Origin: Halomonas zincidurans B6
GTDB taxonomy: Bacteria > Pseudomonadota > Gammaproteobacteria > Pseudomonadales > Halomonadaceae
Direction: 5' to 3'
Assembly (NCBI RefSeq): GCF_000731955.1
Contig: NZ_JNCK01000001.1
Span: 496,001 to 560,000 of the forward strand
DNA length: 64,000 nucleotides
In this document: positions 17,118 to 25,371 of the stretch, piece after piece
Layout of the letters: each line of letters starts with the position of its first letter
How positions within the stretch are numbered: position 1 is the stretch's first letter
The notes under the pieces: model-generated
Database searches by the model: none
What the model saw: only the letters and a program-made list of their open reading frames with translations
What the model was told of the DNA's origin: nothing
Position numbers and translations under genes: made by a program

Positions 17118-17142
17118 GTGGGAGCGAACTTGTTCGCGATGA
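17118..17142. repeat. REP-like palindromic element
   Basis: GTGGGAGCGAACTTGTTCGCGATGA contains the palindrome GCGAAC-TT-GTTCGC behind a GTGGGA head. This head-plus-palindrome pattern is that of pseudomonad and halomonad repetitive extragenic palindromes. Only one copy is in this window, so its repetitive nature is inferred from family resemblance. Confidence 0.6.
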
Positions 17143-17159
17143 TCCGAATATTTCGATTC

Positions 17160-17945
17160 TTACGCCAGGGCCGCTACCGGCAAGCGACATTGGCGGTGCC
17201 CGGCCGCAATGCCGCCGGGTTCGAAGCTTCGCTCGGCGATGACGATCTCGCCGTGCGCCCGCCATTCGAGCAGCGTGCTGGCACGCGTGCCATAGTCCTG
17301 GCCGAGGATGAATGCGGCCGAGAGCTGGCGCTCCAGCGTCAACCCCACGCCGGTGTCCGGAAGGCTCTCATCGTCGGCTTGCCGCGCATCGCTCAACAGC
17401 GTCCAGGCGTCGTCCAGAAAGTTGCGGCGGGGATCGTCGAGCAGCCTGGCCAGGTGCTCACGGGCCTGGGTCAGCTTGGGCCAGGGCGTATCGAGACTGG
17501 CGTTGGAAAGACCGTGCAGACCGGGTTTCACCTGCGCCAGCCGGGTGTCAAGGGGGCCATGGTGGAGATGCCAGAGCGTCTCGCCGTCGCATGCCAGCAG
17601 ATTGAAGCCGGCATACGCCTGCGCCGCCTGGCTGGCAAGCCGCTCCAGCCAGGCGCCGAGCTCGGCTTCGACAAGCGCCTGATGAACCAGATGACCGCGG
17701 CTCGGCCCGGCCGCGCCGGCCTTGAAGCCGGGGGCGCGAACATTGGTGATCGCGGCCACGCGGCCGCCTGAGTGCGCGGCCAGCCAACTGCCGCCGGCCT
17801 CGAGGTCGCGACCGCCGAGGATCGCGGGACAATCGCGCCAGCGTGCCAGGGGGGCGGCGGGGCGGTCATGGCGCTCGTCGCGATTGGCGGCAAGGCGCAA
17901 GGGGGCGGCGCTACCGGGGCGCCAGTCGAGAACGATCAGACACAT
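17160..17945 (-). CDS. NRDE-family protein (TANGO2-like)
   Basis: A 261-residue protein of the NRDE (Asn-Arg-Asp-Glu) family, named for the motif visible at LAANRDERHDRP after the conserved start MCLIVLDW. Other family blocks are ILGGRDLEAGGSWLA, AITNVR, PSRGHLV and HGLSNASLDTPWPK. The N-terminal Cys after Met resembles an Ntn-hydrolase nucleophile. Human TANGO2 is linked to heme or lipid handling, but the bacterial role is unclear. The gene converges on ptsP with the repeat patch between, and diverges from the next gene over about 90 bp. Confidence 0.88.
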   Translation of the reverse strand: MCLIVLDWRPGSAAPLRLAANRDERHDRPAAPLARWRDCPAILGGRDLEAGGSWLAAHSGGRVAAITNVRAPGFKAGAAGPSRGHLVHQALVEAELGAWLERLASQAAQAYAGFNLLACDGETLWHLHHGPLDTRLAQVKPGLHGLSNASLDTPWPKLTQAREHLARLLDDPRRNFLDDAWTLLSDARQADDESLPDTGVGLTLERQLSAAFILGQDYGTRASTLLEWRAHGEIVIAERSFEPGGIAAGHRQCRLPVAALA

Positions 17946-18036
17946 GGCATTGTCTCAAGGACGAGGGCAAAGCGCGGCATGACAGGTTACGGACGCTGAG
18001 CGTACACTCTGGCGATTGTCGATGACAGGGGTTGGG

Positions 18037-19338
18037 ATGCAGGACATCTCCGAAGGTAAACGGCCAGCCCGGCCTGACATGCCGAGCGGCGGGCCGCCGA
18101 GGCTGTCGGCGTGGCTGTGGGGTCTCGAGGCCGGCCTGACATTTACCTGCCTGCTGGTGGCGGTGCTGGTTGGCCAGCGCTTCAATGCCGAGATTCGCGA
18201 TGCCCTGGTGATGATCTGGCTGTCAGGCAGTCTGGTCTTCGCCCTGTTGGGCTGGCGCGGTGCCCGCCAGCGTCAGCGGCTCGAGCGCTTTCAGGCCGCG
18301 GTCCGGCTCAGCCAGCTGGTGCGCGAGTCCGATGTGCCCGAGCCTCTGCCGCCGGATCTCGATGCGGTGATAAAGGTGCTGGAGGAGAGCCTGCCGCAGC
18401 GACAGGCCGAGAGTCGTATCGAGGACCTGCTCGAGTCCTTGCCGCAAGCCGCCTTCCTGGCTGGCGGCAACCGGCTGGTGACGGTCAACGATCGTCTGGT
18501 TCAGCGTCTTGGGCGCTCGCGCCGCGACCTGCAGGACGTGTCGATCGATGCGCTGGATGCCAGCGAGCCCTTTCTTGGCGAGTCCGCCGACTACGCCGTA
18601 CTCAGCGATGCCCACGGGGAGCGCCATGCGTTCCGCATCGATCGTCGCCTGGCTGCGCGGGGCCAGGCGTTGGGACTGTTGCACGACGACAGCGAGTCGC
18701 ACCATCAGCTTTACCATCTCAGGCAGGAGCGCGATCGTGCCCGACAGGAATCGCAGCTCAAGTCGCGCTATCTCGGCCAGCTTCGTCGCGAGCTCGAAAG
18801 CCTCGAGGTAGCGCCTGGCGACGCCGAAAGCGGCTCATTGCTGGGCGAACGCCTCGCGGGGCTTGTCGCGCTGCTCGAGCGTGTCGCCGAAACCGAGGCC
18901 GACGAGGCGGATCAGGCCGGACGCGCGGACAGCGCCGCCTCGGGCAAGCGGGTATTGATCGTCGACGACGGCCCGGTCAATACTGCCCTGGCGCGACGGG
19001 TACTGACTGATCAAGGCCTGTTGGTCGATACTGCGCGCAGCGGCGAGGAGGCCCTCGAATTAGCGATGGAGCATCGCTACGCGCTGGTCTTCATGGATAT
19101 CTACATGCCGTCGCTGGACGGTGTCGAGACCACCCGGCGCTGGCGTCAGCGGGAAAGCGTGCGGGGCGGGCGCAGCGTGATGGTGGCGCTGACCGCCAAC
19201 ACCAGCGCGACCGATCGCGCACGCTTCTTTGCCGCTGGCATGGATGACTATCTGGCCAAGCCCTATCGCCCCCAGGCGCTGATCGACGTGGTGCAACGCT
19301 GGCTGCCCGGCATGATCGCTCCTTCGATAGTATCTTGA
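18037..19338 (+). CDS. Membrane-anchored receiver-domain protein without a histidine kinase domain
   Basis: A 433-residue protein with two N-terminal membrane helices (about residues 27-46 and 56-73), a coiled linker, a PAS-like region (about 125-215: SLPQAAFLAGGNRLVTVNDR), a second coiled coil (about 220-260) and a complete C-terminal receiver domain (VLIVDDGPVNTALARRVL, phosphoacceptor Asp354 in VFMDIYMPSLDGVETTRRWR, ALTAN, DYLAKPYRP). Hybrid kinases have HisKA and HATPase domains before the receiver; neither is visible here. GTG/TTG codons upstream (TTG 18016, ATG 18022) are alternatives, but AGGGG lies 5 nt before ATG 18037. lgt follows on the same strand. Partner kinase unknown. Confidence 0.8.
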   Translation: MQDISEGKRPARPDMPSGGPPRLSAWLWGLEAGLTFTCLLVAVLVGQRFNAEIRDALVMIWLSGSLVFALLGWRGARQRQRLERFQAAVRLSQLVRESDVPEPLPPDLDAVIKVLEESLPQRQAESRIEDLLESLPQAAFLAGGNRLVTVNDRLVQRLGRSRRDLQDVSIDALDASEPFLGESADYAVLSDAHGERHAFRIDRRLAARGQALGLLHDDSESHHQLYHLRQERDRARQESQLKSRYLGQLRRELESLEVAPGDAESGSLLGERLAGLVALLERVAETEADEADQAGRADSAASGKRVLIVDDGPVNTALARRVLTDQGLLVDTARSGEEALELAMEHRYALVFMDIYMPSLDGVETTRRWRQRESVRGGRSVMVALTANTSATDRARFFAAGMDDYLAKPYRPQALIDVVQRWLPGMIAPSIVS

Positions 19339-19383
19339 CTCATCTACTTGCGACTTTTTTGGACAAAACACTAAGGAGACGAC

Positions 19384-20193
19384 ATGCTCGACTATCCGCA
19401 GATCGACCCGGTGGCCATCGCCTTGGGACCGGTGAAAGTCTACTGGTATGGCCTGATGTACGTGGTCGGATTCATCGCTGCCTGGTGGCTAGGGCGGTTG
19501 CGGGCGGCGCGCTTGGGACTGAAGCCCGACGATATCGGTGACATGCTGTTCTACGGCGCACTGGGGGTGGTGCTGGGCGGACGCATCGGTTACGCGCTGT
19601 TCTACGGCTTCGAACGTCTGTTGGCCGATCCGCTATGGCTGTTTCAGGTCTGGGATGGCGGCATGAGCTTTCACGGCGGTCTGCTCGGCGTGTTGATCGC
19701 GGCGCTGCTGTTTGCCCGCAAGCATCGCCTGGGATTCTTCCAGACGACCGATTTCATTGCTCCGCTGGTGCCGATCGGCCTGGGCGCGGGCCGCATCGGC
19801 AACTTCATCAATGCCGAACTGCCGGGGCGCGTCAGCGACCTGCCCTGGGCGATGGTCTTTCCGGGGGGCAGTCAACCGCGCCACCCCTCGTCGCTCTATG
19901 AGTTCGCCCTCGAGGGTGTGGTATTGTTTGCCATCCTGTGGACGGTGTCGCGCACGCCGCGTCGTCGCGGTATGATTTCCGGCCTGTTCCTGGTGCTTTA
20001 CGGCACCTTCCGCTTCGCCGTCGAGTTCGTTCGCCGGCCGGACCCGCAACTCGGCTTCATCGCCTTCGACTGGCTGACCATGGGCATGCTGCTGTCCCTG
20101 CCGATGATCCTGGCCGGCCTGGCGCTGCTGGCCTGGGCACGGAGCCAGCCGGTGGACGGCGACAAGCGCGAGGCGCGCGAAGCGACATCCTGA
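19384..20193 (+). CDS. lgt: Prolipoprotein diacylglyceryl transferase
   Basis: Inner-membrane enzyme that transfers diacylglyceryl from phosphatidylglycerol to the lipobox Cys of prolipoproteins. The 269-residue polytopic protein has PVKVYWYGLMYVVGF at the start, a GGRIGYALFYG block, VWDGGMSFHGGLLGVL with the essential His, and the Lgt signature GAGRIGNFINAELPGR with the essential Arg. The ATG follows AAGGAGA. thyA and folA follow closely (18-nt gap, then a 4-bp overlap), giving an lgt-thyA-folA operon. Confidence 0.97.
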   Translation: MLDYPQIDPVAIALGPVKVYWYGLMYVVGFIAAWWLGRLRAARLGLKPDDIGDMLFYGALGVVLGGRIGYALFYGFERLLADPLWLFQVWDGGMSFHGGLLGVLIAALLFARKHRLGFFQTTDFIAPLVPIGLGAGRIGNFINAELPGRVSDLPWAMVFPGGSQPRHPSSLYEFALEGVVLFAILWTVSRTPRRRGMISGLFLVLYGTFRFAVEFVRRPDPQLGFIAFDWLTMGMLLSLPMILAGLALLAWARSQPVDGDKREAREATS

Positions 20194-20211
20194 TTCTGCG
20201 ACAGGCGAGTT

Positions 20212-21006
20212 ATGCAGCCCTACCTTGAATTGATGCGCCGGGTACTCGACACCGGCGTCAAGAAAGCCGACCGCACCGGTGTCGGCACGCAGAGCGTCTT
20301 TGGTCACCAGATGCGCTTCGACCTGGCCGACGGCTTTCCGCTGGTGACCACCAAGAAATTGCATCTGCGCTCGATCATCCACGAGCTGCTGTGGTTTTTG
20401 CGCGGCGATACCAATATCGCCTACCTGCGTGACAACGGCGTGCGTATCTGGGACGAGTGGGCCGATGACAACGGCGACCTGGGCCCGGTCTACGGCTATC
20501 AATGGCGTAGCTGGCCACGCCCCGATGGCGGCCATGTCGACCAGATCGCCAAGCTCGTCGAGCAGATCCGCCGCAATCCCGATTCGCGGCGGTTGATCGT
20601 CAGCGCCTGGAATCCGGCGCTGGTCGACGAGATGGCGCTGCCGCCGTGTCACGCCCTGTTCCAGTTCTATGTCGTCGAGGGTCGGCTGTCCTGCCAGCTT
20701 TATCAGCGCAGCGCCGACGTCTTTCTCGGCGTGCCGTTCAATATCGCCAGTTATGCACTGTTGACGCAGATGATCGCCCAGGTCTGCGATCTGGCGCCCG
20801 GCGAATTCGTGCATACCCTCGGCGACGCCCACCTGTATCTCAATCATATCGAGCAGGCCGAGCTGCAGCTCACCCGCACGCCGCGTGCGCGGCCGACGCT
20901 GATCCTCAACCCCGCGATCGACGATGTGTTCGCGTTTCGCTTCGAGGATATCGCCATCGAAGGCTACGACCCGCATCCGCCTATCAAGGCGCAGGTGGCG
21001 GTATGA
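20212..21006 (+). CDS. thyA: Thymidylate synthase
   Basis: Methylates dUMP to dTMP using methylenetetrahydrofolate. The 264-residue length equals the E. coli enzyme. The active-site Cys is in LPPCHALFQFYV; RSIIHELLWFLRGDTNI, YQWRSW, CQLYQRSADVFLGVPFNIAS and LGDAHLYLNH are all in place. It overlaps the folA start by 4 bp (ATGA), which couples the dihydrofolate producer to the enzyme that recycles it. Confidence 0.98.
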   Translation: MQPYLELMRRVLDTGVKKADRTGVGTQSVFGHQMRFDLADGFPLVTTKKLHLRSIIHELLWFLRGDTNIAYLRDNGVRIWDEWADDNGDLGPVYGYQWRSWPRPDGGHVDQIAKLVEQIRRNPDSRRLIVSAWNPALVDEMALPPCHALFQFYVVEGRLSCQLYQRSADVFLGVPFNIASYALLTQMIAQVCDLAPGEFVHTLGDAHLYLNHIEQAELQLTRTPRARPTLILNPAIDDVFAFRFEDIAIEGYDPHPPIKAQVAV

Positions 21007-21539
21007 GCGACGCAATACTCGAAGAATCGCGGGTGCCGGTGGCGATGATCGCCGCGGTGTCGCGCAATGGCGTGATCGGCATCGACGACCAGCTGCCCTG
21101 GTACCTGCCCGAAGATCTCAAGTTCTTCAAGCGCATGACCCAGAGCAAACCGCTGGTGATGGGCCGCAGGACGTTCGCCTCGATCGGCCGTGCGCTGCCC
21201 GGCCGACTGAACATCGTCGTCACCCGCGATGCCGGTTTCGAGGCCGAGGGCGTGCGCGTCTGTCACGATCTCGACGAAGCCCTGGCGCTGGCCGGCCATC
21301 AGGCGATCATCGACGGCGTCGAGGAGGTCATGGTCATGGGCGGCGGCGAGGTCTACGCTCAGGCCATGCCGCGGGCCTTGCGGCTGTACCTGACCGAAGT
21401 CGCCGTCGAGATCGACGGCGATGCGCGCTTTCCGGCCATCGACCGCTCGCTGTGGCGGGAAACGCAGCGCGTACCGGGCGAGGAAAGCGGCCGGCAGGGC
21501 CGGCCCACTTATGATTTCGTCGTCTATCAGCGTCGCTGA
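21003..21539 (+). CDS. folA: Dihydrofolate reductase
   Basis: Reduces dihydrofolate to tetrahydrofolate with NADPH. The 178-residue protein starts with a short leader, then VAMIAAVSRNGVIGIDDQLPWYLPEDLKFF with the catalytic Asp of the LPED helix. LVMGRRTFASIGRALPGRLN and VMVMGGGEVYAQAMP are the NADPH-binding motifs. The start overlaps thyA. About 150 nt downstream before the next start contain nothing recognisable. Confidence 0.97.
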   Translation: MSDAILEESRVPVAMIAAVSRNGVIGIDDQLPWYLPEDLKFFKRMTQSKPLVMGRRTFASIGRALPGRLNIVVTRDAGFEAEGVRVCHDLDEALALAGHQAIIDGVEEVMVMGGGEVYAQAMPRALRLYLTEVAVEIDGDARFPAIDRSLWRETQRVPGEESGRQGRPTYDFVVYQRR

Positions 21540-21689
21540 GCATGGGACGGCATGGACGAGGCTTGCCTTCTCGCCATGCGGACACGGCGACGCGAGCGAA
21601 CGATAACAATAATGGCTGAATTTCCGGCGCAGGCTGACGCTGGCTAAACGCTGAGGCCAGCTATACGAAAGCAATGGAGGTTGCCCTTG

Positions 21690-22421
21690 ATGACGCAACG
21701 CATAGTCGCGCTATTCGAGTCCCTTGAGCAGCATGTTCGGCATGAGCGCCAGGAGATTGCCAGCCTGCGGCAGCGACTAGCCGGTCTGGAGAGCGAGAAT
21801 CAACAACTTCGCCATTCGCTGGCGAGGCAGGCCGAGCCTGCCGAGCGCTCCAGCGATATCGAGTCGCCTGCCCAGGCGAGCAATGCCGAACGCGGTTACC
21901 CCTTGCCGCGCCGGGTGGCGTCGTCGGCACCGACGCCCGAAGTCGCTGCCGAGACCCAGCGGCAAGCCGCCGTTACGCCTACCGAGGAACAGGGCTCCCG
22001 GAGTGGCCTGGCGATCGGCGAGGCACCCTCGCCGCAGGCGCTGCTCGACGAATGGTACCGGCGTTATACCGATACCTTCTTCAAGGGGCACACTCGGCCG
22101 CTGAAGATCGGCATTCACGAGGATCTGGTCGCCAGCGAACCCTGGCCCGACAAGCTGGTGCGCCGCGCGTTGGCCTGTTACGTCAACCTTCCGCGTTATC
22201 TCAAGGCCGTGCGCGCCGGCGCCGAGCGCGTCGACCTGGCTGGCCAGCCAGCCGGCGCCGTCACCCCCGGCGAAGCGCGCCATGCGCATAAAAAGCTGGA
22301 AGCGCTACAGGCCCAGCAGCGCAAGCGCGACAAGACGCTGCAGCGGGAAGAGCGCCAGAATCCGAGCGCCCGGCTCGACCGCAAGCTGGGCGACCTGTTG
22401 GCCAAGCATGGCAAGCATTAG
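21690..22421 (+). CDS. ProQ/FinO-domain RNA-binding protein
   Basis: A 243-residue protein. It has an N-terminal coiled coil (residues about 5-50, LEQHVRHERQEIASLRQRLA), a disordered Pro/Ala/Glu linker (about 50-105), and a ProQ/FinO domain with ALLDEWYRRYTDTFF, RPLKIGIHEDLVA, LVRRALACYVNLPRYLKAV and a basic C-terminal tail (HAHKKLEALQAQQRKRDK). ProQ-type proteins bind structured RNAs and mRNA 3' ends. The domain is C-terminal here rather than N-terminal as in E. coli ProQ. The ATG at 21690 is 9 nt after GGAGG; a TTG nine bases upstream abuts the Shine-Dalgarno and is unlikely. Confidence 0.85.
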   Translation: MTQRIVALFESLEQHVRHERQEIASLRQRLAGLESENQQLRHSLARQAEPAERSSDIESPAQASNAERGYPLPRRVASSAPTPEVAAETQRQAAVTPTEEQGSRSGLAIGEAPSPQALLDEWYRRYTDTFFKGHTRPLKIGIHEDLVASEPWPDKLVRRALACYVNLPRYLKAVRAGAERVDLAGQPAGAVTPGEARHAHKKLEALQAQQRKRDKTLQREERQNPSARLDRKLGDLLAKHGKH

Positions 22422-22831
22422 CGCAGCGATTCGTGGGCTTACGTTAACCAGCCGTTGGAAAGCGCCGGCTATGGCGTTTATTAGGCGTCTTGCAATCAGT
22501 GGGATGGCTGACCATCATGAACAGCGTTCGCGTTTGTCACCTGGCGGTCATGAAAAGGCGCTAGGGTCATTGCGTGACGCGCTGCCGGCATGTTCGGTAT
22601 CGGCAGTGTGCAGGGAATCGCGGGTAATGTAGCGATGAAACGGCGAGATTAAAAACAGTGTTTTTTCTTGTTGCGTTCCGCCAGAGCCCAGTATAAGGTT
22701 CCTCTGCGAGCATTGGATAATAACAAGGCTTCGCTAAGGCAAGAGCGCTTCACACCAGAATCTCAGGGGCGTGCCTGGCAAGCCGGTTGCAAACAACGAT
22801 CGAACAGTAAGCTAGTTAAGGAACTATCGTG
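22422..22831 (+). promoter_or_regulatory. Long leader and promoter region of the porin gene
   Basis: 410 nt without a gene. A plausible sigma70 promoter is TTGTTG (22668-22673) and TATAAG (22692-22697) with an 18-nt spacer, leaving an mRNA leader of about 125 nt. The Shine-Dalgarno TAAGGAA lies 9 nt before the ATG. Long leaders on porin mRNAs are often targets of small RNAs; that role is inference here. Confidence 0.5.
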
Positions 22832-23893
22832 ATGAAAAAGACGCTCTTAGTGACTGCTATTGCCGGTGCCCTGGGTGCCTCCGCTGCCCAGGCCGCCACT
22901 GTTTACAATCAGGACGGTACGCAGGTCGACCTGTACGGCAATATTCAGTTGATGTACATCTCTGAAGATATGGGCAGCGAATCTGACGATCAGATTGCTG
23001 ACAACGGTTCCACCCTGGGTGTCGCCGCCGAGCATCAGGTCAACCCGGGCCTGATCGCCTACCTGAAGCTCGAACTCGACGGCTTCTCCGCCGACGAAAT
23101 GAAGACTGCTCAGTACAGCAGCGGCGATACCGCCTACGCCGGCATGAAAGGCAACTTCGGTGACGTCAAGCTGGGTTCCTACGACGTGCTGGTCGACGAT
23201 TGGGTCAAGGATCCGGTCGACGGTTCCTGGTACGCCGGTGTCTACAACTCCAGCCGCTATATCGGTAAAGTCAACGGCAGCGCCAATGTCAACGCTGAAT
23301 ACGTCAATACCGACCGTGAAGGCGACCAGCTGACCTACAAGTCACCGTCCTTCGGTGGCCTGCAGTTCGCCGTGGGTACCCAGTTCAAGGGTGACGCCGA
23401 GACCGACAACGACGCAGACCAGAACACCAATGGTAGCTCTGCTTCCTTTGTGGGTGGCGTGAAGTATACCGTTGGCGCTCTGCAACTGGCTGGTGTCTAC
23501 GACAACCTGGACACCTACGACTATGACGCCAACGGTCAGAGTTATGATGCTGGCGATGCCTACGGCCTCTCCGCTCAGTACGCCATGAACGCGCTGACGC
23601 TGGCTGCCAAGTGGGAGCGTTACGACGGCAGCGACGACACTCGCACCGACAAGTCCGACATGTACGCCGTCAAGGCCAACTATGCCTACGGCATGGGTAA
23701 CCTCTACGGTACCTACCAGTATGTCGACGAGCAGAACAACGGTACTGTTGCCGACGAGACTTACAACCAGGTGATGCTGGGCGCCGACTACAGCCTGACG
23801 CCGGCGGTCACCTACTTCGTCGAAACCACCATGTACGATCAGGCCCAGGACCAGGGCGATTTCGTCGCTACCGGTCTGGCCTTCACTTTCTAA
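22832..23893 (+). CDS. Outer-membrane porin (Gram-negative general porin type)
   Basis: A 353-residue precursor with a clear Sec signal peptide (MKKTLLVTAIAGALGASAAQA, cleaved before ATVYNQDG). A 16-strand-like beta-barrel pattern follows: VDLYGNIQLMYI as strand 1, many alternating aromatic strands, acidic loops (DNDADQNTNG, DGSDDTRTDKSD) and a C-terminal Phe (LAFTF), the outer-membrane assembly signal. The acidic composition suits a halophile's outer surface. Codon use (GACGGT, TACGCC, CTG, few rare codons) is that of a highly expressed gene. A GTG one codon upstream is an alternative start. A strong terminator follows. Confidence 0.9.
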   Translation: MKKTLLVTAIAGALGASAAQAATVYNQDGTQVDLYGNIQLMYISEDMGSESDDQIADNGSTLGVAAEHQVNPGLIAYLKLELDGFSADEMKTAQYSSGDTAYAGMKGNFGDVKLGSYDVLVDDWVKDPVDGSWYAGVYNSSRYIGKVNGSANVNAEYVNTDREGDQLTYKSPSFGGLQFAVGTQFKGDAETDNDADQNTNGSSASFVGGVKYTVGALQLAGVYDNLDTYDYDANGQSYDAGDAYGLSAQYAMNALTLAAKWERYDGSDDTRTDKSDMYAVKANYAYGMGNLYGTYQYVDEQNNGTVADETYNQVMLGADYSLTPAVTYFVETTMYDQAQDQGDFVATGLAFTF

Positions 23894-23924
23894 GACCCTT
23901 TCGGTCGCTAGAAAGTGTGAAACC

Positions 23925-23957
23925 GAAGCCGGCCCCTCGTGGGCCGGCTTTCTTTTT
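23925..23957 (+). terminator. Intrinsic terminator of the porin gene
   Basis: GAAGCCGGCCC (23925-23935) pairs with GGGCCGGCTTTC (23941-23952), followed by CTTTTT. A textbook rho-independent terminator 32 nt after the stop. Confidence 0.92.
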
Positions 23958-24054
23958 AGCCGGGTTGATGCGAGAGGGCGCGCAGTGCAAACTCGTTGGC
24001 GCCATTCAGTTCAATTCGGCACCTCCCTGATTTTGTATGGATAGGACACTCGCT

Positions 24055-25122
24055 ATGAATCATCGGTTTCTGGCTCCCGTTCTGCTCGGTTTCGGGTTGT
24101 ATGCCGCCTTGCCGGTCGCCCAGGCCGATATGCCGCCCAATTATCAGGGGTCGACCATCGATGTGACGAAAATCTTCTCGAGTCGCAGCGATGCGAAGAG
24201 TCAGAGCTTCAACTTCGGGGGCTGGAACGAGCACACGTTCACCGTCGAGAAAGCCGGGCGCTACCTGATCGAAAGCTCGTCCCGGGCAGGCATGTCGACG
24301 CGCTATCGCATCGAGGCGCAATTGCTGGATGAGCGGGGCAATCTCGTCGCCGAGAGCGAAGCGCTGGGCTCCGACGACGGCGGCCTTGAAATGTCACAGC
24401 AGCTCGAACCCGGCGATTACGTGCTCAAGGTCAAAGCCCGGGAGTTCGGCGATACCAAGCTGAAGGGCAACCGCTATACCATCAGCGTGGCCGGGTTGAA
24501 CGCTCAGGGCAAGCGCCTCAGCGGGGACGAGAGCGGGGTCGAGGGACCCAGCGGCATCGGCTTCGATCGCCAGGCCGAAGGGCCGACGACAGCCTTCGTG
24601 CGCTCGCCGGATGCCTCGGCGGCGCTCGCCGCGCCGGTTTCGCAGGCTTTCTCGGCGAGTGGCGCCGACGCGACGGCCGATACGAGCCAAGGCGATGCGG
24701 CGGCCTCGCAGGCCGCCGCGGCTTCATCCTCGAGCGCCGGGGCGGCGGATGGCGCCGGACAGGCAGCCGCCGAAGCCGACGGCACGCCGCCCGAGGGCTT
24801 CAAGGAGATCGTCACCGACGTCAATATGCGCAAGCGCGGCAAGGCGCTGAGTTTCGACGTCCGGCAGGCGGGGACGGTGTCGGTTTCCACCTCGACCATG
24901 AGCGGCTACGAGGGCACGTACCGCATCGAGGCGCGGATTCTGGATAACGACGGCAATGTCGTCGCCAGCGAGCAGGGCTCGCGCTTTGCGGGGGATATCG
25001 ATATCCAGACGGTACTGCAGTCCGGCACCTATAGCGTGTGGGTTTCCGGTCAGAATTACGGCAATCCCAACGAGGTGGCCAACAACTATGCCCTGAGCGT
25101 GAAGCAGCTCGACGTGCGTTGA
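24055..25122 (+). CDS. Secreted protein with two homologous beta domains, unknown function
   Basis: A 355-residue protein with a signal peptide (MNHRFLAPVLLGFGLYAALPVAQA). Two domains of about 100 residues resemble each other: IFSSRSDAKSQSFNFGGWNE...FTVEKAGRYLIES...TRYRIEAQLLDERGNLVAES...LEPGDYVLKVKARE, and VNMRKRGKALSFDVRQAG...GTYRIEARILDNDGNVVASE...LQSGTYSVWVSGQ. Both end like bacterial pre-peptidase (PPC-type) beta sandwiches. An Ala/Ser-rich linker (about residues 185-245) joins them. The ATG at 24055 follows AGGA; an ATG six codons upstream is the alternative. I do not recognise the family. It is likely periplasmic or exported. Confidence 0.75.
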   Translation: MNHRFLAPVLLGFGLYAALPVAQADMPPNYQGSTIDVTKIFSSRSDAKSQSFNFGGWNEHTFTVEKAGRYLIESSSRAGMSTRYRIEAQLLDERGNLVAESEALGSDDGGLEMSQQLEPGDYVLKVKAREFGDTKLKGNRYTISVAGLNAQGKRLSGDESGVEGPSGIGFDRQAEGPTTAFVRSPDASAALAAPVSQAFSASGADATADTSQGDAAASQAAAASSSSAGAADGAGQAAAEADGTPPEGFKEIVTDVNMRKRGKALSFDVRQAGTVSVSTSTMSGYEGTYRIEARILDNDGNVVASEQGSRFAGDIDIQTVLQSGTYSVWVSGQNYGNPNEVANNYALSVKQLDVR

Positions 25123-25147
25123 GCCTAGCTGTGTACACTTGGCAACG

Positions 25148-25179
25148 CGAAGACGCCCTGCTCGAGCAGGGCGTCTTCG
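25148..25179. terminator. Bidirectional terminator, perfect 32-bp palindrome
   Basis: CGAAGACGCCCTGCTC (25148-25163) is followed immediately by its exact reverse complement. It lies 26 nt after the stop of the secreted-protein gene and 193 nt before the end of the convergent lysO gene. TTCGTTGC follows on the plus strand. The remaining 25180-25371 contain nothing recognisable. Confidence 0.7.
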
Positions 25180-25371
25180 TTGCAGCTTGGGTTGGAGTCT
25201 GTTTGGGCGCTTCACCGTGGCTGCGACAAAGGCCCATCAGGTGCAGAACATGGCGTGAGAAGCGTGCTTGGGTTATTCAACCAGCGCGCCGGCAATGCGC
25301 AAGATGGCGAGGCAGTCGTCAAGCAATCTGCAAGCCCGGTGCAACCTGAGCGGACCGCGGTCGACTGCGGC

